Below, in pieces: positions 1-6,827 of a DNA stretch of 41,488 nucleotides (its first letter is position 1; every line of letters starts with the position of its first letter). The stretch comes from an uncultured Clostridia bacterium (GTDB lineage: Bacteria > Bacillota > Clostridia > Christensenellales > Aristaeellaceae), in NCBI GenBank assembly GCA_934631985.1, contig CAKTYE010000016.1, positions 1 through 41,488 of the forward strand, in the 5' to 3' direction. The notes under the pieces were generated by a model. The model did no database searches. It was not told the origin of the DNA and worked only from the letters and a program-made list of their open reading frames with translations. The position numbers and the translations under genes are program-made.

Positions 1-1365
1 CTCGCCCAGGGTAGCAAACTCGCCCTGCTTGGTGGAGATACGCTTGATCATCTCATCGGCCCAGCGAGGATCGCCGTTCTTCATCAGATCCCACGGGATC
101 TCCTTGTACTCGTCCGCAGGCAGCACCTTCTCGAAGATGCCGTTGTTCCAGCAGTAAGAGAAATAGTTGTCCATTTCGCCGTAGGCGCACCACAGGCCGT
201 AATCGTCCATCACTTGGCCAATGTGGTAGCCCAGCACCAGCTGTTCATCGCCTTCATTCGCAAAGGAATGGGTACCTGCCGGATAGAAGCCGCTGGTGTG
301 AGAGGTAGCAAAGCAGACAGCACTGACGTTGGTTTCCATGGGCTTGCCGTCCACCTCATAGCCTTCCAGCTCGGGCAAATTGACCTGGTTGACGCAACGG
401 ATGGGACATTGTGCGCAGCCGCCATTCTTCACGCCATGCTTGAAAACTTGATCGGGCACTCCGGCGAAGAAGGCACCAGATGCAGCACCATAGAAGAAGT
501 TGCCAACGTTGGTACGCATACCCACGGCATTGATGTCACCGGGCTTCTGCTCACCGGTAGGCACGGGGCCGCCGATGCCTTTCTCCCAGTTCTTGCCATC
601 ACCGCCCTGCCAACGGGTCCAGGACACAAATTCGTTCCAGCTCTGCTGGGTGGAAGGCACAACGTGGTTGTTGTTCGCGCCGATCAGCTCAGCCAGCTGA
701 TAACGGTACAGTTCCAGCAGCTTTTTGGGATCCGCCACGGAAACGGACTTTTCGCCGTAGATGGCGATGGCCTTCAGTTTCTTCGCACCCCAGACATAGC
801 CCGCGCCAGCGCCGCCGGCGTGGTTCACGTCGTTCAGGATGATGGAGGAGCGCACCATGTTGTCGCCGGCGGTACCCGTGCAGCACACGCAGTACTGAGA
901 ACCGGCAGCCTCGCCGATGACGCGGGCCGTCTCGCGGGTACCCTTGCCCCACAGGTCAGAAGCATCCTTGAACTCGATCTTGTCGTCGTTGATCTTCACC
1001 CACACAGGGGTATCGGACGCACCCTCGACAATAATCGCATCATAGCCACTGTACTTGATCTGCGGGCCGAAGTGACCGCCCATGTGCGCATCTACTACCA
1101 GGGGCTTCTCCATCATAGGAGACAGGAAAGTCAGATTGGTACGACCGGAACAGGGAGCACCAGCACCAGTCAGGGGACCAGCCGCCATGACCATCTTCAT
1201 CTCAGGCGCGGCGGGATCGGTACCGACGGGTACTTCATCGTGAATGATGGCGTAGCCCAGGCCCATGCCGCCCAGCCACTCCTCGTTGTACTTGTTATCT
1301 TCAATGCTGGCCGTCTTGGTGGTCAGGTTCAGGCGCAGCAGCTTGCCAGTCCATCCATAAGGCAT
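1..1365 (-). CDS. Aldehyde:ferredoxin oxidoreductase (AOR) family tungsten/molybdenum enzyme, 3' end cut by window edge
   Basis: The reverse strand reads open from ATG at 1363-1365 to the window edge, giving 455 residues of a family that is usually about 600 long. The N-terminus (MPYGWTGKLLRLNLT) is that of AOR N-terminal domains, which bind a bis-pterin tungsten or molybdenum cofactor. A C-x2-C-x3-C motif at residues 317, 320 and 324 (CAQCPIRC) is the family's [4Fe-4S] ligand set; the fourth Cys would lie beyond the edge. GGAGG sits about 9 bases before the ATG. Family members oxidise aldehydes or related substrates and reduce ferredoxin. The preceding gene, 30 bp away, encodes a YdhY-like ferredoxin, so this enzyme most resembles the YdhV branch, whose substrate is not settled. 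Whether W or Mo is used cannot be told. Confidence 0.93.
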   Translation of the reverse strand, partial: MPYGWTGKLLRLNLTTKTASIEDNKYNEEWLGGMGLGYAIIHDEVPVGTDPAAPEMKMVMAAGPLTGAGAPCSGRTNLTFLSPMMEKPLVVDAHMGGHFGPQIKYSGYDAIIVEGASDTPVWVKINDDKIEFKDASDLWGKGTRETARVIGEAAGSQYCVCCTGTAGDNMVRSSIILNDVNHAGGAGAGYVWGAKKLKAIAIYGEKSVSVADPKKLLELYRYQLAELIGANNNHVVPSTQQSWNEFVSWTRWQGGDGKNWEKGIGGPVPTGEQKPGDINAVGMRTNVGNFFYGAASGAFFAGVPDQVFKHGVKNGGCAQCPIRCVNQVNLPELEGYEVDGKPMETNVSAVCFATSHTSGFYPAGTHSFANEGDEQLVLGYHIGQVMDDYGLWCAYGEMDNYFSYCWNNGIFEKVLPADEYKEIPWDLMKNGDPRWADEMIKRISTKQGEFATLGE

Positions 1366-1395
1366 ATGTCAAAATCCTCCTTCGTTCGCTTGAGC

Positions 1396-2025
1396 TTACT
1401 CAGCCGCCATAGCCTCTGCGACCTCTTCCCAGGTGCAGACCTTCAGCGCACCGCAGGGACACATGGACGCGCAGTAGCCGCAGGCCACGCACTTGGTGGA
1501 ATGCTTCGCTTCGGGGTCAACGGTGGGCATGCCGTAGGGGCAAGCCGCCGCGCACGCACCGCAGCCAACGCACTTGCTTTCATCGATCATACGGATGCCG
1601 GTCTTCTCGTCCACATAGATGGCCTGCACGGGGCAGGCCTTCAGGCAGGCGGGATCTGCGCACTGATGGCAGGTATCGGGCTTATAGTTGAAATCGGCGT
1701 ACACGCCGCCCTTGCCGTCGTGATTGTTGCCCAGGTACAGGTTGCGGGTCATTTTCACGCGGCTGATGAAGGGCATTACCTTGCCATCATTGAACAGAGT
1801 GCAGTTAACTTCACAGCGTCCGCAGCCGGTGCAGCGGGCGGCGTTGGACACCAGCACACCCTGTGCGGTTGCGTAAACGCTGACGGCGCCTGCCTCGGCC
1901 TCAGCCTTGGTCGCGCCAAAGAGCTGCATCAGGGGCGCGGAGGCCGCGATGCAGGCAGTGCCCTTGCCCATGAGTCGCATAAACTCACGGCGGGTAACTT
2001 CCTTGTCGAACACTTTCATGGACAT
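1396..2025 (-). CDS. ydhY: YdhY-like ferredoxin with four [4Fe-4S] motifs, electron partner of the AOR enzyme
   Basis: 209 residues, close to the length of E. coli YdhY, whose gene also sits beside an AOR-family gene (ydhV). Four cysteine groups are visible: C65/68/71/75, C119/122/127/131, C152/155/158/162 and C179/182/185/189, enough for four [4Fe-4S] clusters. The protein probably takes electrons from, or gives them to, the AOR enzyme encoded 30 bp downstream. The N-terminus has a TRREFMR motif (residues 11-17) followed by a hydrophobic stretch and a TKAEA segment, which resembles a twin-arginine export signal. The start at 2025 has AGGAGG just upstream; a second ATG two codons later is also possible. 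The leader before it holds a terminator and a riboswitch-like fold. Confidence 0.92.
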   Translation of the reverse strand: MSMKVFDKEVTRREFMRLMGKGTACIAASAPLMQLFGATKAEAEAGAVSVYATAQGVLVSNAARCTGCGRCEVNCTLFNDGKVMPFISRVKMTRNLYLGNNHDGKGGVYADFNYKPDTCHQCADPACLKACPVQAIYVDEKTGIRMIDESKCVGCGACAAACPYGMPTVDPEAKHSTKCVACGYCASMCPCGALKVCTWEEVAEAMAAE

Positions 2026-2075
2026 ATCCTTCCTCCTGTGTTGTTTCTGCCCCCGGCGGCGAAGAAGTCAAGGCA

Positions 2076-2130
2076 AGCAAAAAGGAAGCAAGCCCTACGC
2101 GCAGCACTACACGAGGGACTTACTTCCTTT
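2076..2130 (-). terminator. Conditional intrinsic terminator in the leader of the ferredoxin-AOR operon
   Basis: Read on the minus strand, a 12-bp stem (AAAGGAAG plus TAAG, pairing with CTTG plus CTTCCTTT, one G-U) is extended by CCCT/AGGG and ends in a run of five T. It lies upstream of the ferredoxin start, not after a gene, so it is an attenuator rather than an operon terminator. Its 5' arm, AAAGGAAG, is also the 3' end of the candidate aptamer, which would make the two folds exclusive. Confidence 0.75.
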
Positions 2131-2203
2131 GCATACGGCAGGCATGTCAATTGCTCGGCACACCCATAGACCTGCCTCGGCCTTGAAGGTCGCTCAGGTT
2201 CGG
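2119..2203 (-). promoter_or_regulatory. Candidate Moco/Tuco-family riboswitch aptamer upstream of the ferredoxin-AOR operon
   Basis: On the minus strand the leader shows GGCCGAGGCAGG, then ATGGGTGTGCCGAGCAATTGAC, closed by CCTGCC (stem GGCAGG at 2171-2176 with CCTGCC at 2137-2142), then AAAGGAAG. From memory these blocks (CCGAGC, ATGGGT, AAAGGAAG) resemble the molybdenum-cofactor RNA motif, whose variants are also linked to tungsten cofactor. Position upstream of a W/Mo enzyme operon and overlap with the terminator at 2076-2130 support a switch. Family assignment is from recall and not computed. An upstream TTGACT at 2238-2243 may be the -35 of the operon, but no good -10 follows it. Confidence 0.5.
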
Positions 2204-2396
2204 AATTGATATAAGTTTAACGCGTACTCTTTGGGTTAGTCAACTTTTACTTAGTAGATAATCCACACAAATTCTTTCGACTCTTTTTGTTGCCTTTTGA
2301 AGCATGCTTATAGATCGTCCCCGAAAGCATACAGCGTAACGGCTTCCACGCTTCCCGCTGCATTTTGATAAACGCACTTTTTCTCGCCCCTGTGCC

Positions 2397-2425
2397 TTTA
2401 CTTTTTACGCAAGCGTCCGTATAAT
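2397..2425 (+). promoter_or_regulatory. Promoter of the ECF transporter gene
   Basis: TTTACT at 2397-2402, a 17-bp spacer, then a perfect TATAAT at 2420-2425. The start codon follows at 2549, so the transcript has a leader of about 115 bases. Confidence 0.7.
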
Positions 2426-2432
2426 AAAGCGA

Positions 2433-2540
2433 CCGTCTGCGCAGGCGCATCGCGGGGAGTTTCGGCCCCTGACGAACAACACGCGCTCAGGCGGACGGAA
2501 TAAAGCGTAGGGTATCCCAATGGGAACCTGAACGGAGGCT
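2433..2540 (+). promoter_or_regulatory. Structured 5' leader of the ECF transporter gene, class unknown
   Basis: CCGTCTGC (2433-2440) pairs with GCGGACGG (2491-2498, one G-U) and encloses a GGGG/CCCC hairpin (2454-2457 with 2466-2469). A second hairpin, GGT-A-TCCC paired with GGGA-ACC, follows at about 2511-2528, just before the CGGAGG ribosome binding site. S-component genes are often riboswitch-controlled, but I cannot match this to TPP, FMN, preQ1, cobalamin or THF consensus elements. Confidence 0.35.
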
Positions 2541-2548
2541 TCTTTATC

Positions 2549-3121
2549 ATGGAACGGAAAAAACTCAACAACCTGGTTCTGCTTGCGCTGTTCATTGGCC
2601 TGATCTTTCTGCTGGGACAAACGCCCCTGGGGCTGATCCCCCTGGGCTGGTGCAACGTGACCCTGCTGGTCATTCCCGTGGCGGTGGGTACGCTGTACAT
2701 GGGCCTGAAAAACGGCCTGATACTCGGCTTTTCCTTTGGCGCGACGAGCTTTCTCTCCGCGTTGCTGCGTCCCTCGGTGCTGGTCGGCACCCTGATGGGC
2801 GCAAGCCCCGTCCTCACCGCTGTCATGACCTTTCTGCCCCGGCTGTGCGTACCGCTGGTCATCTGGGGCCTGTATACGCTGCTGCAAAAAAAGCTGCCCC
2901 GGCTGGCAGCGCCGCTGGCCTGTGCCTGCGGCTCCCTGACAAATACCATTCTGTATCTGGGGTTGATGTTCCTGTTCTATCAGGCGCTGGGCATCAACAG
3001 TGAAGCGGTGCTTGCTGCCATCGCCGCCACCGCAGGCGGCGCAGGTCCCTGCGAAGCCATTGCCGCCGCGCTGATTTGCCCGCCCATTCTGCTGGCGCTG
3101 AAAAAGGCAGCGAAGCGGTAA
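2549..3121 (+). CDS. ECF transporter S component (substrate-binding membrane subunit), substrate unknown
   Basis: 190 residues with about five to six hydrophobic helices. The pattern LIPLGWCNVTLLVIPVAVG, then GLKNGLILGFSFG, fits the S-component fold of energy-coupling factor transporters (the PF12822 type, usually 170-200 residues). These proteins capture a vitamin or similar micronutrient at the membrane and work with shared EcfA/A'/T units encoded elsewhere; none is in this window. CGGAGG lies 11 bases before the ATG. The gene stands alone under its own promoter. No neighbouring metabolic gene points to the ligand, and the leader is structured but not assignable. Confidence 0.8.
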   Translation: MERKKLNNLVLLALFIGLIFLLGQTPLGLIPLGWCNVTLLVIPVAVGTLYMGLKNGLILGFSFGATSFLSALLRPSVLVGTLMGASPVLTAVMTFLPRLCVPLVIWGLYTLLQKKLPRLAAPLACACGSLTNTILYLGLMFLFYQALGINSEAVLAAIAATAGGAGPCEAIAAALICPPILLALKKAAKR

Positions 3122-3140
3122 GGGAGAACGGAACCTTTCC

Positions 3141-3178
3141 GTCCCTGCGGGACACCTCCCCTTTCAGGGGAGGCTTTT
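3141..3178. repeat. Intergenic double-hairpin repeat B, copy 1
   Basis: GTCCC-tgcg-GGAC followed by CCTCCCC-tttca-GGGGAGG and a CTTTT run. Nearly the same 38-bp block occurs at 23102-23139. It lies 20 bp after the ECF gene and may also end its transcript. Confidence 0.7.
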
Positions 3179-3270
3179 GGTTTTGGTGCGGCTTCACTGT
3201 ATCCATGCTGCATAATGGATGCTTTCAGTGCAGGTAACTTTTTGCTGCATACGCCTGTTCTAAGCGACAA

Positions 3271-3495
3271 GGCATTCCGGCGGCTGTATACGGTCAGCCG
3301 ACGGAATGCCATGGAGCGGAACCGAAGGAATGCCCGGTTGTGTCCCCCCGGGAAGGCTCCGATCCAGGCGACGGCTGGGGGCAATCATGGGGTCCGGGGG
3401 CCAGCCTTAGCTGCATGGAAAATTTGGCTGGCCCTCGGGCGGTTTTGCCTACTTTGCCCGAGTGCAAAGTAGGTCGTCCGTCCGCAGACGGACGA
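3271..3495. repeat. Field of four palindromes in non-coding DNA
   Basis: Four strong inverted repeats follow one another. 3271-3310: GGCATTCCG and CGGCTG arms pair with CAGCCG and CGGAATGCC, a 15-bp stem. 3399-3433: GGCCAGCC/GGCTGGCC. 3448-3473: CCTACTTTG/CAAAGTAGG. 3474-3495: TCGTCCGTC-cgca-GACGGACGA. No coding sequence is convincing here on either strand; the open frames across it carry no protein-like signal. The field looks like REP/MITE-type intergenic sequence. Confidence 0.7.
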
Positions 3496-3585
3496 AATTC
3501 TCTCTAGCTGGAAGCCCAGCGCGGTTGTGTGCCGCCGGGACTGGGCGTGCGGCTGGGACTTTATAAGCTGTCCGATGCCCCAGCG

Positions 3586-3821
3586 GGTGAGTTTATCTTC
3601 CACCACCTGCCTGACGGCAGGCGGTCCCCCTCCTTCCGCAGAAGGAGACAAGATAAAGTCTCGTGCCAAGAACAGGAAAGATCAGAACACATCCATTCCC
3701 TTTAGCCAAGAACAAGGAATATCAGACGCATTCGTCCTTGTACATGTGCATAGCATATAAATACCCTACCCCCAAAGGCTCCCTCCGCAGAGGGAGCTGT
3801 CAGCCGCAAGGCTGACTGAGG
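3586..3821 (+). repeat. Interspersed intergenic repeat A, copy 1
   Basis: About 236 bp whose outer parts match 6508-6700 closely and in the same orientation. Shared blocks are CCTGCCTGACGGCA, GCGGTCCCCCTCCTTC and, at the right end, a pair of tight hairpins (CTCCCTC-cgca-GAGGGAG then GTCAGCC-gcaa-GGCTGAC) ending in TGAGG. The middle is more divergent. No transposase is encoded, so this is a non-autonomous or structural repeat. Confidence 0.8.
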
Positions 3822-3887
3822 ATATGCGCTTTGCCGGAGACGCCAGACGCTGCATCATCCCCATATGTCCCCCAGCCTATAGTATAC

Positions 3888-3937
3888 AAACGCGAGAAGC
3901 TGCTCCCCCCTTTCGGACAGCAGCTTCCCGCGTTTTT
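3888..3937 (-). terminator. Terminator after the SipL-like gene
   Basis: A long hairpin, AAACGCG-a-GAAGCTGCT pairing with AGCAGCTTC-c-CGCGTTT, lies just past the stop codon of the minus-strand gene. The T run is short on the minus strand and longer on the plus strand, so it may work in both directions. Confidence 0.65.
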
Positions 3938-3943
3938 CTATCC

Positions 3944-5482
3944 CTATTTTCCTGCCATTGTCCGCCAAACCAGCACAGCCTGACCAGGCGCAGGCTCGCC
4001 CTCCGCAAGGGCGGGATTCATCTCCGTCAGCTGCGCACGAGGCAGGCGATACCGCCGCGCAATATCCCATGCCGTTTCTCCCGGCTGTGTGAAGTACAGA
4101 ATCAGGCTTTCGCTGGGCGCATCCGCCGCAATGGCCTCTGCGTCCGTCACCAGCCCAGCCGCCTGCACATCCAGGCCGTTTACGCTCAGGTGCAGAATAT
4201 ACTTCATCTCCACTCGGTCGCTGGTGATGGCGCTTACATCTACCTCGCCCACCCGCAGGGTCAGGAAATCCTCCGGGGTCGTGTTTGCCGCAAACGTCAT
4301 GCGGAACGGCTCCTCCTGATAAATCGCCACGGGAGCGCTGCTGTCATCCGTCATGTAGAGCAGCGTCACCTCCAGCATGCCCTCCACCGTCAGTCGCCCG
4401 CCGATCTGCTCCCGCCCCGTTAGCACCGGGGACGCAAAGCCGCACAGCACCGTCCGCGCAGCGGGGCTGCCCTCGGGCAGCATCAGCATCACCTTGCCGC
4501 TCTCCGCTGTCTCCGTCAGGCGATCCCCAACGCGGCAGCGCACGGACGCGCGGGTGAGCTGCACATCCTCCCCATCGACCGTGTAAGCATCCTGCAGCAC
4601 CGTGATCCGCTCCTGCCGATCCGCCCAGGCAGTCAGCCCCAGCAGCACCTCCACCCGCAGGGTACGCTGGCCCTCGCCAGTGTCCTGGCTGACCACCGCC
4701 ACATCCTTTACCGTTGCCTGCGCGGAAAGCTGCTCGCCGTCCTCGCCGGACAGCTCCACCGTCAGGTCGAAGGGCAGGCTGTGCCGGGTGACGCACAGGG
4801 GCTTGCCCTGCGTTGCAGAGGCGTGGCAAATTTCCAGCGCTACCGTTCCCGTCACACCTGCTCGGCCCAGCCCGCCCGTCACCTCTGTGACCTGGGGACG
4901 TGCTGTGCCGTACAGCGTTTCAGTGATTTGCAGCCCCTCGGGCAGGTCGAACTCCTCCCGCAGAAGCGTTTCCGTTTCACCCTTTGCCACCGTGCGCCGC
5001 AGGGTCAGCGTCTGGGTGCATTGCTCCAAGCCCTCTGCGCCGCTCAGCCCTGTGACTGCCGCCGCAGGCTGGTCGGACAGTACCCGGCACCGCACCTGCA
5101 CCACCGCCTTCAGCATCAGCCGACCATTGCCCGCCGTGGCTTCCACATGCTCCACCGTTGCGTCGCCCCGGCACAGCATGCGCGGCTGCGCCCCCGGCAA
5201 CTGAAGCGTGTGGGTGAAGTCTGCGCTGGCCTCGATGGATTGCAGCTTGTCCGGGTCGCCCTGGGTGTACAGCGCATGAAAAACCACTCGCCCGCTGACA
5301 AGCACCTGATCCTGCTGCGCTTCCAGCCCCTCCACCACCGCCATACCGCCGGCGGACAGCACCCGCGCTTCCTCCCGCAGGCCGCCGGGCAAGGTGATCT
5401 CGCCCTCCACTGCCGCCTGCCCCTGCGCACTGCCCACCAGCCGCTCCATCTGAATCTGCTCCCGTAAGCATTTCCATTCCAT
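3944..5482 (-). CDS. SipL-like spore morphogenesis protein: SPOCS (DUF3794) domains plus C-terminal LysM
   Basis: 512 residues. The body carries repeated beta-rich segments typical of SPOCS/DUF3794 domains (for example VEGEITLPGG near the start, then two similar units ending near residue 430). The last 60 residues form a LysM motif (YFTQPGETAWDIARRY, then LTEMNPAL and PGQAVLVW). This is the architecture of SipL, the SpoIVA-interacting protein needed for spore coat assembly in Clostridioides difficile, and it implies an endospore-forming lineage. In that role it would act in the mother cell at the forespore surface. The start is at 5482 after an AGGGGG site; a second ATG is two codons later. 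The gene is single, with a hairpin terminator after it. Exact function here is inferred from architecture. Confidence 0.85.
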   Translation of the reverse strand: MEWKCLREQIQMERLVGSAQGQAAVEGEITLPGGLREEARVLSAGGMAVVEGLEAQQDQVLVSGRVVFHALYTQGDPDKLQSIEASADFTHTLQLPGAQPRMLCRGDATVEHVEATAGNGRLMLKAVVQVRCRVLSDQPAAAVTGLSGAEGLEQCTQTLTLRRTVAKGETETLLREEFDLPEGLQITETLYGTARPQVTEVTGGLGRAGVTGTVALEICHASATQGKPLCVTRHSLPFDLTVELSGEDGEQLSAQATVKDVAVVSQDTGEGQRTLRVEVLLGLTAWADRQERITVLQDAYTVDGEDVQLTRASVRCRVGDRLTETAESGKVMLMLPEGSPAARTVLCGFASPVLTGREQIGGRLTVEGMLEVTLLYMTDDSSAPVAIYQEEPFRMTFAANTTPEDFLTLRVGEVDVSAITSDRVEMKYILHLSVNGLDVQAAGLVTDAEAIAADAPSESLILYFTQPGETAWDIARRYRLPRAQLTEMNPALAEGEPAPGQAVLVWRTMAGK

Positions 5483-5736
5483 GCCCGTTTTCCCCCTTGC
5501 GTCATTGCTACAAAGGCATATGCAGAGGGGCGGGGAAATAGACGCGGAGAGGGTGGAGTGGCTGGTGTATATCTGTCGGTTGATTCAACGGGGATTGTTG
5601 CGGGCGAAAATGGCCTGCAAGCCCCTGCGGAGCGGCGCTTTGTCCCCACATCTTGCGCATAGTTGCGTTACCTTGCAAAAAACGTCAAATTTTTCCCAAA
5701 CATTCAGAAAAAATGTGAAAGAAAACGGAAAGAACG
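5483..5736. other. Divergent intergenic region between the SipL-like and kinase-like genes
   Basis: It holds no convincing gene. The only clear signal in the gap is the forward promoter at 5737-5765; I could not find a good promoter for the minus-strand SipL-like gene, which may use a sporulation sigma factor with a different consensus. Confidence 0.5.
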
Positions 5737-5765
5737 TTGACGGAGAACGGCGGATTGCGTATAAT
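5737..5765 (+). promoter_or_regulatory. Promoter of the P-loop kinase-like gene
   Basis: TTGACG at 5737-5742, a 17-bp spacer and a perfect TATAAT at 5760-5765, about 65 bp before the start codon. Confidence 0.8.
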
Positions 5766-5829
5766 AAAATGACCCTGTGTGCGAGCATGGGGAAACACTC
5801 CGCATCAGTAAGGATCAGGTGATAGACTC

Positions 5830-6414
5830 ATGAAACGGCTCATTCTTGTTACTTCTCCGCCAGCCTGCGGCAAGACCTACGTCTCCAAGGAGCTGGCGAA
5901 AGCGCTGAACCCCATCGTGTACCTGGACAAGGACACGCTGATCGTGCTGTCCAAGCAGATCTTCGTGGTGGCTGGCGAGGAATATAATCGCAGTTCCCCC
6001 TTCTTTGAGGAAAACATCCGCAACTACGAGTACGACGCGGTAGTTGATCTGGCGCTGGAGTCGCTGGACTATGCGGATCGCTGCCTCATCAACGCGCCCT
6101 TCACCCGTGAGGTGCGCAATGTGGAATACATGCGCTCCCTGCGCAAAAAGCTCCAGGAAAAGGACGCCAAGCTGGTGGTAGTCTGGGTCAAGACCGACCC
6201 TGAGGTCGTCCATCAGCGCATGATCGCGCGCAACAGCGACCGCGATATTTGGAAGCTGCAGCACTGGGATGCCTACAATGCGGGCGTGAATTATGACATT
6301 CCCGAATGCCTGAACGACCCCACCGTGACCGACGAGTTCTATGTTGTGGGCAATAACAGCCGGGAAGAATTGCAGTCTTCGCTGAAAATGCTGGAGACCA
6401 TGCTGAAGCAATAA
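5830..6414 (+). CDS. P-loop kinase-like ATP-binding protein (AAA_33 / zeta-toxin-like fold)
   Basis: 194 residues. The N-terminus has a hydrophobic strand followed by TSPPACGKTYVSK (residues 8-20), a Walker A in which the first glycine is replaced. YLDKD near residue 34 and the lid-like segment QRMIARNSDRDIWK near residue 134 fit small-molecule kinases of the adenylate/gluconate/zeta-toxin group, which transfer phosphate from ATP to a nucleotide, sugar or similar substrate. The substrate cannot be told. AAGGATCAGG precedes the ATG. The gene stands alone under a strong promoter. No antitoxin-like partner lies beside it, so a toxin role is unlikely. Confidence 0.7.
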   Translation: MKRLILVTSPPACGKTYVSKELAKALNPIVYLDKDTLIVLSKQIFVVAGEEYNRSSPFFEENIRNYEYDAVVDLALESLDYADRCLINAPFTREVRNVEYMRSLRKKLQEKDAKLVVVWVKTDPEVVHQRMIARNSDRDIWKLQHWDAYNAGVNYDIPECLNDPTVTDEFYVVGNNSREELQSSLKMLETMLKQ

Positions 6415-6507
6415 CAGAAATTGAGGGAGGCTGCCTTGTAATGCGGTCTCCCTTTGATGTTTCATAGGGACGAAAGCGCCTTGATGGATCCGTGGGTGCT
6501 TGCAACA

Positions 6508-6700
6508 GGTGAGACTATCTTCCACTACCTGCCTGACGGCAAGCGGTCCCCCTCCTTCTGCGGAAGAAGGCAAGGTAAAGTTCCGTGCCAGGGACAGGGA
6601 ATATCAAGATACATCCATTTTGAATGTGCATGGCGTAAAAGCCTCCCCCCAAAATGGCTTCCTCCGCAGAGGGAGCTGTCAGCCGCAAGGCTGACTGAGG
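6508..6700 (+). repeat. Interspersed intergenic repeat A, copy 2
   Basis: About 193 bp matching 3586-3821 in the same orientation, ending in the same twin hairpin (CCTCcgcaGAGG and GTCAGCC-gcaa-GGCTGAC) and TGAGG. The middle is about 40 bp shorter than in copy 1. It fills most of the gap between the kinase-like gene and ruvX; the rest of the gap shows no gene. Confidence 0.8.
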
Positions 6701-6827
6701 CTATTCTTCCTGCTGCAAGGCCCCTTGCGTTGCATCCCTCCCTTCACACGCCACATATAAATCATGAAAGCTTCAGAAAGAGAGGAAGCGAGAGAGAATT
6801 TCTCCCCCTCGCACCACACACGCAGTC

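Noticed and set aside
214..2169. A 651-codon open frame on the plus strand
   Set aside because: It covers the AOR and ferredoxin genes on the opposite strand, which have clear motifs; it has none.
5830..6414. Zeta-type toxin of a toxin-antitoxin pair
   Set aside because: The P-loop fold is similar but no small antitoxin gene lies next to it.
5815..6573. A 252-codon minus-strand frame, and a similar one at 3385-3669
   Set aside because: Both start inside repeat A, which gives the same translated segment in each; the rest is opposite the kinase-like gene or in non-coding DNA.
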